Below, one piece after another: positions 1-5,369 of a DNA stretch of 5,428 nucleotides. Both the position numbers and the translations under genes were made by a program. Below the pieces are notes generated by a model. The model searched no databases and was not told the origin of the DNA. It saw only the letters and a program-made list of their open reading frames with translations. Origin of the DNA: Candidatus Brevefilum sp. (lineage in GTDB: Bacteria > Chloroflexota > Anaerolineae > Anaerolineales > Anaerolineaceae); the NCBI GenBank assembly GCA_007135845.1, contig SLIC01000135.1, positions 1-5,428 on the forward strand. Direction: 5' to 3'. Positions within the stretch are counted from its first letter, which is position 1, and each line of letters opens with the position of its first letter.

Positions 1-52
1 CTTTTATAAACGCTATGCTGATGCTGTTCAGCATATAAACCTGGCCAGATAG
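1..52 (+). CDS. Possible 3' end of an upstream gene (partial)
   Basis: Reading from base 2, 16 codons are open to a TAG at 50-52, giving FYKRYADAVQHINLAR. The composition (charged, aromatic, helix-like) looks like a protein C-terminus, and the window edge cuts off everything before it. Such a short run is often open by chance, and the +3 frame is also open for 11 codons, so this is only a possibility. No family can be recognised. Confidence 0.25.
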   Translation, partial: FYKRYADAVQHINLAR

Positions 53-124
53 GCCGAATCATTTTTGTCTTCTTATAAACTCAGCGGTTGGGTTTGCGCC
101 TTCATGCGCAATCGCACTAGTGAA

Positions 125-130
125 TATACT
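125..130 (+). promoter_or_regulatory. Candidate -10 box of the lipoprotein gene
   Basis: TATACT matches the sigma-70 -10 consensus at 5 of 6 positions. A poor -35 (TTCATG, 101-106) lies 18 nt upstream. Transcription would begin near 136-138, just before the ribosome binding site at 147 and after the ATG at 133, which favours the ATG at 160 as the start. The weak -35 keeps confidence low. Confidence 0.3.
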
Positions 131-146
131 GTATGCCTATCAAAAT

Positions 147-154
147 AAAGGAGG
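147..154 (+). promoter_or_regulatory. Strong Shine-Dalgarno site deciding the lipoprotein start
   Basis: AAAGGAGG ends 5 nt before the ATG at 160. It lies inside the longer ORF that would begin at 133, so it selects the internal ATG. The HEAT gene at 1244 has the same octamer and the same 5-nt spacing. Confidence 0.85.
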
Positions 155-159
155 TTAAG

Positions 160-696
160 ATGAGCAACAGAAAATTAGAATTTTTCATCTTATTATGTGC
201 AATGAGCCTGCTCATCACGAGTTGTGGGCCGGGTCAGATTCTTGGTCCTACGCTTACATTAACTCCCACAGCAACAGCAACATACACCAACACAGCTACC
301 TTTACCCTTACACCAACCTCCACTGCTACGCCCACATTTACACCAACGAACACTCCCACCAGAACACCCACCAGGACACCGACAAGAACACCAACTAAGA
401 CTCCAACAAGAACACCAACCAGTACCTTTACAGCCACACCTAGAGATACTCTTCCGCCATCCACCCCCACCCCATCATGTGCGGTTGACAGCCAGATCAC
501 AATCATCAATTCAACAGGGGGATGGATAACCATCAATCTGACTGGACCAGCGAATTTTTCTTTTTCCATGCCTGCAGGTACCCAGTCCTTTGCGGTTTGT
601 TCGGGAACCTACAATTTTACAGCTTATGGGTGTGGTGGCAGACCTTTGAGTGGAACAATTTCCAGCGGTGCTGAGATCGAATTCTATTGTGAGTAG
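160..696 (+). CDS. Surface lipoprotein with Thr-Pro-rich stalk and C-terminal Cys-containing domain
   Basis: The 178-residue product should be exported by Sec and lipid-anchored. Residues 1-22 form a classic type II signal peptide: Arg4 and Lys5, a hydrophobic core ([12 protein letters not shown]), then lipobox ITS-C with the acylated Cys at 22. Residues about 28-106 are a low-complexity Thr/Pro stalk containing six TPTR-like tetrapeptides. Residues 107-178 look like a small beta-rich domain with Cys107, Cys147, Cys158 and Cys177, possibly two disulfides, and the motif YGCGG. Thr-Pro-rich stalks of this kind are common in Chloroflexota exported proteins, and the C-terminal domain resembles small domains seen in such proteins; I cannot name a family. 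An ATG at 133 is in frame, but translation from it would bury the signal peptide behind nine extra residues, and the strong Shine-Dalgarno favours 160. The role is probably cell-surface display or adhesion, which is inference. The 547-nt gap that follows suggests a separate transcript from the HEAT genes. Confidence 0.85.
   Translation: MSNRKLEFFILLCAMSLLITSCGPGQILGPTLTLTPTATATYTNTATFTLTPTSTATPTFTPTNTPTRTPTRTPTRTPTKTPTRTPTSTFTATPRDTLPPSTPTPSCAVDSQITIINSTGGWITINLTGPANFSFSMPAGTQSFAVCSGTYNFTAYGCGGRPLSGTISSGAEIEFYCE
352..423 (+). repeat. 12-bp tandem repeat encoding TPTR units
   Basis: Six successive 12-bp units encode [20 protein letters not shown] and TPTS. The units differ mostly at third positions (ACA/ACT/ACC/ACG, AGA/AGG/AAG). 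The stalk of the lipoprotein extends on both sides (about 241-477) with less regular Thr-Pro pairs. Slippage here would change stalk length in multiples of four residues without breaking the frame. Confidence 0.85.
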
Positions 697-998
697 GGTG
701 TTTGTGTAGACGAGATATTTGTTTTTGAGTGATGTTCAGTTAAGAAAAGGTAATGCCAACTTATTATGAGGCAATGAATACTGTAAATGACTTGAAGTTT
801 TACTTAGGTGAACTCGAATAAGTTTGGGAAATATGCAATGTAATTAATAAAGTGTTGAATAATCTAGGATGATAAACTGGGTAGTTAAGTTGTTTGAACA
901 CCAGAATTTGTAGGATAACTAGAATTTAAAAAACTTTTTAATCATGAAGCATGAGCATGAGATGGTCAAGACTCTTGCATGAAGCAACGGAACGTTAA

Positions 999-1028
999 TT
1001 GACAAGTAATTTGAAAATACTGAATAAA
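999..1028 (+). promoter_or_regulatory. Candidate sigma-70 promoter upstream of the HEAT gene
   Basis: A perfect -35 hexamer TTGACA (999-1004) is followed after 18 nt by AATAAA (1023-1028), a 4-of-6 match to TATAAT. Transcription from here would give a leader of about 200 nt containing the GC-rich island before the HEAT start at 1244. The -10 is weak, so this is tentative. Confidence 0.25.
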
Positions 1029-1110
1029 TCTTGATCAGAGATTGCTCCTTGCTTACTGAAAACAAAATACGATTCTAATCCTTAACCATGACTTTCATAA
1101 TATCCAATTT

Positions 1111-1200
1111 CGCGTGGTACTGAAGCACCTTCACCAAAAGGCCGAGCCGCTGCTGGCCAGCGCACTGGCACAAAGTTGGCTTGCAGGGCCTGGCGAGTAG
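1111..1200. other. GC-rich island, possible gene relic or small repeat element
   Basis: About 90 nt of GC-rich DNA stands out sharply from AT-rich flanks and contains the perfect palindrome GCTGGCCAGC (1152-1161). Both strands are open through it. On the + strand a frame from 1114 ends in TAG at 1198-1200 (VVLKHLHQKAEPLLASALAQ...). On the - strand a frame read down to a TAA at 1083-1085 contains VPVRWPAAARPFGEGASVPR. Neither has a good start site. It could be the remnant of a gene, or a dispersed repeat that sits in intergenic DNA. I recognise no family. Confidence 0.35.
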
Positions 1201-1230
1201 CCAAGGAAAAAATTCATTAGATCAATAATT

Positions 1231-1238
1231 AAAGGAGG
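1231..1238 (+). promoter_or_regulatory. Strong Shine-Dalgarno site of the HEAT gene
   Basis: AAAGGAGG ends 5 nt before the ATG at 1244. It fixes the start and is identical in sequence and spacing to the site before the lipoprotein gene. Confidence 0.85.
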
Positions 1239-1243
1239 TTTTC

Positions 1244-2347
1244 ATGGGTCTATTCGGACCACCCAATATCGAGAAACTGAAAGCGAAAAACGATGTACAG
1301 GGTCTGATCAAAGCCCTGAAATCCTATAAAGACTCGGAGATACGTAGATCTGCAGATATAGCCCTGGGCCAGATCGGCGCACCAGCTGTTCAGCCGCTCA
1401 TCGCACGCCTCAAGGATTGCGACTGGATAGTGCGCCTGGCTGCCGCGCAAGCCCTGAGACAGATCGGTGATCCCCTCGCCATATATCCTCTCATCGCACG
1501 CCTCAAGGATCAGGACTGGCACGTGCGCCAGACTGCCGCGCAAGCCCTGGGACAGATCGGCGAACCCCGTGCAGTAGCACAGCTCATCGCGGTTCTCAAT
1601 GATCGGTCGAACCGAGTGCGCAAAGCTGCCGCCAATGCACTGGGACAGATCGGCGCGTTTGCCGTGGAACCGCTCATCGTACGCCTCAAGGATAAGAACA
1701 AGGACGTGCGCCAGGCTGCCGCGCAAGCCCTGGGCCAGATCGGCGACCCCCGTGCAGTTGAGCCGCTCATCGCACGCCTCAAGGATCGGGATTGGGACGT
1801 GCGCCAGGCTGCCATCGAGGCCCTGGGCCAGATCGGCGATCCCCGTACAGTAAAGCCGCTCATCGCACGCCTCAAGGGTAAGAAAAACGTGCGCCGGGCT
1901 ACCGCTGAGGCCCTGGACGAGATGGGCTGGCAGCCTGACCAGGGTGCCGAGGGGGCGGCCTACTGGATCGCGAAGAAAAAGTGGGACCGCTGTGTCCAGA
2001 TCGGCGCACCGGCTGTTCAGCCGCTCATCGCACGCCTGAAGGATCAGGACGAGGACGTGGTCCAGGCTGCCGCGCAAGCCCTGGTCCGGATCGGCGCGCC
2101 GGCTGTGGAACCGCTCATCCCACACCTCAAGGCTCGGAACAAGGACGTGCGACAGGATGCCGCCGAGGCCTTGGGACAGATCGGCGATCCCCGTGCAGTA
2201 AAGCCGCTCATCGAACGCCTCAAGGATCAATCCGAGACCATGCGCCGGCTGTGGAACCGGTCATCGCACGCCTCAAGGATCAATCCGCGGACATGCGCCA
2301 GGCCGCCGCCTACACCCTGGGCCAGATCGGCGATCCCCGTGCAGTAA
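1244..2347 (+). CDS. HEAT-repeat protein (PBS-lyase-like repeats), 5' part of a frameshifted gene
   Basis: The readable product is 367 residues, of which 1-334 are in the true frame and the last 33 are frameshift nonsense. It is cytoplasmic: there is no signal peptide or membrane segment. After an N-terminal segment (1-9) come HEAT units of 30-31 residues with the pattern IGDPRAVEPLIARLKD-x4-VRQAAAQALGQ, at about 10-43, 44-73, 74-104, 105-135, 136-165, 166-196 and 197-227. A non-repeat insert at 228-251 (WQPD..., AYWIAKKKWDRC) follows, then further units to 334. This is the COG1413-type HEAT array related to phycobilisome-lyase repeats. Such arrays form curved helical solenoids that bind proteins; no bilin-lyase role is implied. 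The start follows from AAAGGAGG at 1231. The TPR gene lies 56 nt after the end of the locus and is probably co-transcribed. If truncation is real, the solenoid loses its last four to five units and its cap. A sequencing or assembly error remains possible. Confidence 0.8.
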   Translation: MGLFGPPNIEKLKAKNDVQGLIKALKSYKDSEIRRSADIALGQIGAPAVQPLIARLKDCDWIVRLAAAQALRQIGDPLAIYPLIARLKDQDWHVRQTAAQALGQIGEPRAVAQLIAVLNDRSNRVRKAAANALGQIGAFAVEPLIVRLKDKNKDVRQAAAQALGQIGDPRAVEPLIARLKDRDWDVRQAAIEALGQIGDPRTVKPLIARLKGKKNVRRATAEALDEMGWQPDQGAEGAAYWIAKKKWDRCVQIGAPAVQPLIARLKDQDEDVVQAAAQALVRIGAPAVEPLIPHLKARNKDVRQDAAEALGQIGDPRAVKPLIERLKDQSETMRRLWNRSSHASRINPRTCARPPPTPWARSAIPVQ

Positions 2348-2547
2348 AGCCGCTCATCGCCGTCCTCAAGGATCAGATCACGAACGTCCGCCTGCGTGCC
2401 GCCAGGGCCCTGAGACAGATCGGCGATCCCCGTGCTGTAGAGCCACTCATCGCAAACCTCAAGGATTCTAATTCGGCGTTGGGCAGGGCTGCCCTGGAAG
2501 CCCTAGGAAAAATCGGCGATCCCCGGGCAATTGAGCCGCTCATTACA
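1373..2547 (+). repeat. 93-bp HEAT-coding tandem array, GC-rich
   Basis: Units of 90 or 93 bp repeat through the gene, interrupted by the insert near 1925-1996. CGCTCATCGCACGCCTCAAG occurs identically at 1395, 1764 and 1857, the last two exactly 93 bp apart. The array is clearly richer in G+C than the first 120 bp and last 140 bp of the same gene. The near-identity of units at DNA level, including third positions, points to recent duplication or gene conversion. Confidence 0.85.
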
Positions 2548-2685
2548 GCCCTTGATAAACCTGAGTCAATAAAACGCCGTGACGTAATCGATGTATTAAA
2601 AAAACTTGCAACAGACACAAGTATTGACCAATCACTTCGAATCAAAGCACGCACTGCTACAAACAAGGAAAATATACCCTTCTAA
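2242..2685 (+). pseudogene. 3' part of the frameshifted HEAT gene
   Basis: From 2242 the HEAT reading frame continues in the -1 frame relative to the 5' part: APAVEPVIARLKDQ..., three to four more HEAT units, then an AT-rich C-terminal cap ending TATNKENIPF. It has 147 codons and no Shine-Dalgarno of its own. GTG at 2251 and ATG at 2293 are in frame but lack support. Upstream of 2242 this frame gives non-HEAT sequence, so an ORF starting at 1981 is an artefact. Restoring 37 nt at the break joins both parts into 492 codons. The cap (2548-2658) matches that of the HEAT protein at 3534. It may be untranslated, or expressed only if the frameshift is a sequence error. Confidence 0.75.
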
Positions 2686-2741
2686 ACCGGTATCAACCAG
2701 AAAATCCAGTCAAAGTCAATTATAGAAAAAGGCAAACTAAC

Positions 2742-3176
2742 ATGTCTAAAACAGAGTTATTCCCCAGACTTAGCTTAGAAGAAAAACGCCAGTTGTTAAA
2801 TCTCTCTTCTTGGTACCTTTCCTCCATTCTATCATCTCGTAAAGGTGAACCGATACAAGTGATCAATGTTGGTGTGGATTATGGCTTCCTTGACAGGTTG
2901 ACAGACAGCGAAATAGAAGAAGCGCTACGCTTGATTGAACTCTGCCACCAGGCTGAAATCGCATCTAATCCCAATGAGTCCATAAGATTATACCAACAGA
3001 TTCTTTCAGTGGCCCCCTTTGATTCCATAGCAATGCTCAGCATCGGTGTCTGTTATGCCAACCTGGGCAATGCTAAGAAAGCCATCTACTATGTCGAAGA
3101 GGCCTTAAAGAGCGACCCACATAACCAACGTATTCAGGGTAATTTAGACGCTATCAAACAACATTTTGGGATGTGA
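2742..3176 (+). CDS. Small TPR-repeat protein
   Basis: This 144-residue cytoplasmic protein has no signal peptide. Residues 95-128 form one clear tetratricopeptide repeat (DSIAMLSIGVCYANLGNAKK, then ALKSDPHN), with the expected small and aromatic positions and the closing Pro. Residues about 61-94 (EALRLIELCHQAEI...YQQILSVAP) look like a degenerate preceding repeat, and 129-144 is a capping helix. Residues 1-50 are a separate N-terminal segment that I do not recognise (LFPRLSLEEKRQLLNLSSWY). TPRs bind peptides or protein tails, so an adaptor role beside the HEAT proteins is likely, but the partner is unknown. The ribosome site is weak (AAAAAGG ending 9 nt before the ATG). The gene starts 56 nt after the HEAT stop, with no terminator between, so the two are probably one transcript. 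A 179-nt gap follows. Confidence 0.85.
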   Translation: MSKTELFPRLSLEEKRQLLNLSSWYLSSILSSRKGEPIQVINVGVDYGFLDRLTDSEIEEALRLIELCHQAEIASNPNESIRLYQQILSVAPFDSIAMLSIGVCYANLGNAKKAIYYVEEALKSDPHNQRIQGNLDAIKQHFGM

Positions 3177-3355
3177 TTCACTACCAGCCACACCGTTTGC
3201 CGCCAATGATAAAGAACTGTTGAAAATGTGAAAAGGGAAATGTTCCAGAAAGGCCCATTTCAGACCAAATCAAGTAACACCTATTTCGGAAAGAAAGTAC
3301 CTGGATATTTAGGATTGAAGCATCAGAGATTCAAATAGAAGTTTATCAGGATTAA
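3177..3355. other. Intergenic spacer after the TPR gene
   Basis: This spacer has no convincing ORF, RNA gene or promoter. A 6-bp inverted repeat (GAAATG 3237-3242, CATTTC 3256-3261) has no following T-run and is not a credible terminator. If the small ORF at 3356 is not real, the gene-free stretch extends to 3533. Confidence 0.5.
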
Positions 3356-3532
3356 ATGATTTCGGAGGTAATTTTTGGAGATTTTGAACCGCCAAATATC
3401 TTAATGGGCTACGCCCCGTTTGTTTGTAAGAACTGTGCAGGCAATGGTTCAGTGTTAGCGACGGAGACTTGTCTGTACACCCTGCTGATAAAACGCTTCA
3501 TTAAGCGCATAACCCCAAGAAAGAGAGATTAA
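3356..3532 (+). CDS. Possible small Cys-containing protein, translationally coupled to the next gene
   Basis: The ORF encodes 58 residues beginning MISEVIFGDFEPPN. It has Cys24 and Cys27 in a C-x2-C pair (VCKNCAGNG), a third Cys at 39, and a basic tail (IKRFIKRITPRKRD). The pair resembles half a zinc knuckle, but no second pair is present. TAA ends one base before the ATG of the 538-residue HEAT gene (TAA-T-ATG), an arrangement typical of translational coupling; that gene has only a weak site of its own (AAGAGAGA). The start follows directly on an in-frame stop, with AGGA 4 nt upstream as a poor ribosome site. GGAGG at 3364-3368 lies inside the ORF and does not serve this start well; ATG at 3404 is an alternative. 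I recognise no family, and chance is a real alternative. Confidence 0.4.
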   Translation: MISEVIFGDFEPPNILMGYAPFVCKNCAGNGSVLATETCLYTLLIKRFIKRITPRKRD

Positions 3533-3533
3533 T

Positions 3534-5150
3534 ATGGACTTTTTACGTAAACTATTTGGAGATAAGCAACAGTCTCAGCAACAGTCACAATGTAACTTCG
3601 CTGACAAAGTCGTACCAGTTACCAATAATTTAGATAAGTTTGTTCGTAATGCTCGTTTGGAAAATCCCATCGGGTTAGTTGTGAGGATCAAAGACTGGGC
3701 CCTCACATATGGAGAACTTCTTCACCGCGGAGGTTCATCAACACCAAATCTTTTTACAATTAGCCCCAGCGCTTCTTGTCATTTAATCTGTGCACAGTGT
3801 AATGTCGAATTTGACGAAGCAACGCTCGCCCAGCTAGGGCCTGATTCCGTCATGTCCGCTTTTGGTGTTGCACCGGTGAATCGGTGCCATGCCTGCGGCA
3901 GTACCAACGTGATCATCGTTTTTGCGGAAGGAAAGCAGAAAGGTAAGGACAAACAAAGATCTGTAAAGCAGGTTCCTGATGACAAAACCCTGACCCCTGC
4001 CGCCATCAAAAAACTGTCTCAAAAAGGATCGGATGCTGTAGAACCGTTAATAGCTGCCCTGCAGGACGATGACTTGTCTGTGCAAAAGGCCGCTGTTAGA
4101 GCCCTCGGTCGAATCGCCGATCCTCGTGCCATTAAGCCATTGCTCGACATTGCTCTCAGTTACAGAGACAAACCACTCCGAGCAGAAGCAGATAAAGCGC
4201 TAGTGGCAATAGGTGAACCTGCCTTACCAGCTACTATAAAAAAGCTAGAACACAAAGAATCGCACACAAGGATTCAAGCTGCTGATCTACTTGGGAAAAT
4301 GGGGAATCCACAGGCGGTTGCACCTTTAGTTGCCGCAATGCATAAAGAAAGCGAATTCTCTGAAAGCGGGTTTGTTTATCGGAGCGATTATATTATGGCG
4401 TTGGGTCAAATCGGCGGCGAGGCAGCTGTCAAAGGCTTAGTGGAAGCACTTCGGTACACAGACAATCGTCAGGCTGCCACACGCTGGTTGGCGAAATTCG
4501 GTGCAGATGCTGTCCCACCACTAATCGTTGTACTTGGCGATGCTGCCATTGGCGATACTGCTACCAGGATTCTGGTCAAGATCGGCGAACCATCCGTGGA
4601 ACCACTTATCACAGCACTGGAAAAACCCAACTCTGAGGTTCGCATTAAGGCAGTCAAAGCATTGCGTAAGCTTGCACAAGATCCACACCTTGAGCAGTCT
4701 CTTCAAGACAAGGCACGCACTGCGGCAGACCAGGTAAAATTACCTGCTAAAACCAGTGCTAAACCTAAAGCAACTCAGCCAGAGGTAACCAAAGCGCTCC
4801 TTTATCTATCGATGACATTGGATGGTGGTGATGAAATAGTAAACCAGCTGGCAGAGTATGTGTTGGCGAATATGATGACACAGTTCACAGGTCGGTTATC
4901 CCGCAATGATCGGAAATTAGAAAAGGGTTTAAAAAGTGGCGAAATCCCTATCATTGTGGGTCATGGTGTTTTTGATGAAGCACATTTGGGTACCGATGCC
5001 TGGGAACGGTGGCTCATTACCCAAGGTACAACATTAGAACAAGGGATCGAAGTTATGGGAAAAAAGGTTTACATTTTGTCAGGAAATGCCCAAAACCCAC
5101 ATGATGGCCGACAATTGAATTGGGCTGCAATATTTACTTTTCATGCTTAG
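3534..5150 (+). CDS. Zinc-ribbon-like, HEAT-repeat protein with an unrecognised C-terminal domain
   Basis: This is a 538-residue cytoplasmic protein without signal peptide or membrane segments. Residues 1-43 begin MDFLRKLFGDKQQ and include a Gln/Ser-rich stretch. Residues 44-130 are a compact module with YGELLHRGGSSTPNLF and two Cys pairs, C86-x2-C89 and C118-x2-C121 (also C82 and H83), fitting a zinc ribbon. Residues 131-158 are a charged linker. Seven HEAT units follow, at about 159-193, 194-225, 226-255, 256-292 (with an insertion), 293-321, 322-349 and 350-380, more diverged than in the gene at 1244. A cap (DPHLEQSLQDKARTAADQ) ends near 400. After an Ala/Lys/Pro linker, residues 417-538 form a separate domain (LLYLSMTLDGGDEIVNQLAE, PIIVGHGVFDEAHLGTDAWE, ending NWAAIFTFHA). 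I do not recognise it and see no catalytic motif. A scaffold or adaptor role is inferred. Initiation may depend on coupling with the ORF at 3356. Confidence 0.9.
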   Translation: MDFLRKLFGDKQQSQQQSQCNFADKVVPVTNNLDKFVRNARLENPIGLVVRIKDWALTYGELLHRGGSSTPNLFTISPSASCHLICAQCNVEFDEATLAQLGPDSVMSAFGVAPVNRCHACGSTNVIIVFAEGKQKGKDKQRSVKQVPDDKTLTPAAIKKLSQKGSDAVEPLIAALQDDDLSVQKAAVRALGRIADPRAIKPLLDIALSYRDKPLRAEADKALVAIGEPALPATIKKLEHKESHTRIQAADLLGKMGNPQAVAPLVAAMHKESEFSESGFVYRSDYIMALGQIGGEAAVKGLVEALRYTDNRQAATRWLAKFGADAVPPLIVVLGDAAIGDTATRILVKIGEPSVEPLITALEKPNSEVRIKAVKALRKLAQDPHLEQSLQDKARTAADQVKLPAKTSAKPKATQPEVTKALLYLSMTLDGGDEIVNQLAEYVLANMMTQFTGRLSRNDRKLEKGLKSGEIPIIVGHGVFDEAHLGTDAWERWLITQGTTLEQGIEVMGKKVYILSGNAQNPHDGRQLNWAAIFTFHA

Positions 5151-5154
5151 CCAT

Positions 5155-5228
5155 ATGATCAATTGTTACGACTGAGGTTTACAATAACTTCAAGGAGAAA
5201 ATCAAAACCTCACAATTTAAATGATCAT
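5155..5228 (+). terminator. Long imperfect inverted repeat, possible 3'-end hairpin
   Basis: Five bases after the HEAT/zinc-ribbon stop, three arms pair in order: ATGATC (5155-5160) with GATCAT (5223-5228), AATTGT (5161-5166) with ACAATT (5212-5217), and TGAGGTTT (5173-5180) with AAACCTCA (5205-5212); the last two arms share one base. The central loop is 24 nt. No T-run follows, so it is not a textbook intrinsic terminator. It could stabilise or end the transcript, or be a protein-binding site. Confidence 0.35.
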
Positions 5229-5369
5229 AACTGCGATTAGTCACAATAACTTTTATTGAATAGTAAAAGGTGCTTGCCTATCGCGCATATTCCACCGAGG
5301 TTACCATAAATTGGGTTCATTTCGACATCCACTAGAGAAGAGAATAAAGATCAAACTTCAGCCGCATTA

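Larger units (their letters stand above)
697..1243. other. Intergenic region, AT-rich, with no convincing gene
   Basis: This 547-nt gap holds no long ORF. It contains a 22-codon ORF (753-821, MPTYYEAMNTVNDLKFYLG...) whose only upstream purine run (AAAAGG, 745-750) is 2 nt from the ATG, too close to be a good ribosome binding site. There is a 7-bp AT palindrome, TTAAAAA-AC-TTTTTAA (926-941), a 9-bp direct repeat CATGAAGCA (943-951 and 978-986), a TTGACA box at 999, and a GC-rich island from about 1111 to 1200. No GC-rich hairpin followed by a T-run is visible after the lipoprotein stop. Confidence 0.6.

Noticed and set aside
14..35. TATGCTG/CAGCATA inverted repeat
   Set aside because: A 7-bp stem with an 8-nt loop is present, but no T-run follows and it lies within the possible upstream reading frame. 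No function can be assigned.
43..66. GGCC-agata-GGCC hairpin followed by TTTTT as a terminator
   Set aside because: The stem has only four pairs and the T-run starts six bases after it, too weak to call.
1..132. Integron attC site or gene-cassette boundary, also considered at 1080-1200 and 3400-3533
   Set aside because: GTTGGGT at 87 fits the R' core, but no complementary RYYYAAC core was found at the right distance in any gap, and no integrase is present.
133..159. Lipoprotein start at ATG 133
   Set aside because: A strong Shine-Dalgarno lies inside this extension and serves ATG 160, which gives a normal lipoprotein signal peptide.
234..569. Antisense ORF with VGVLVGVL repeats
   Set aside because: It is the complement of the Thr-Pro codon repeat of the lipoprotein and has no independent support.
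1250..2230. 326-codon antisense ORF opposite the HEAT array
   Set aside because: The 93-bp units are multiples of three, so a frame open on the - strand in one unit stays open in all. The translation is a repetitive shadow with no family signature or ribosome site.
1981..2241. 5' part of the + ORF 1981-2685
   Set aside because: Before 2242 this frame gives Arg/Gly/Pro-rich sequence unlike HEAT, while the other frame reads normal HEAT units. Only 2242-2685 is meaningful.
3375..3404. Nine-codon TTG leader peptide behind GGAGG (3364-3368)
   Set aside because: The spacing is good, but the peptide is very short, starts with TTG and overlaps the better 58-codon ORF in another frame. There is no attenuator hairpin.
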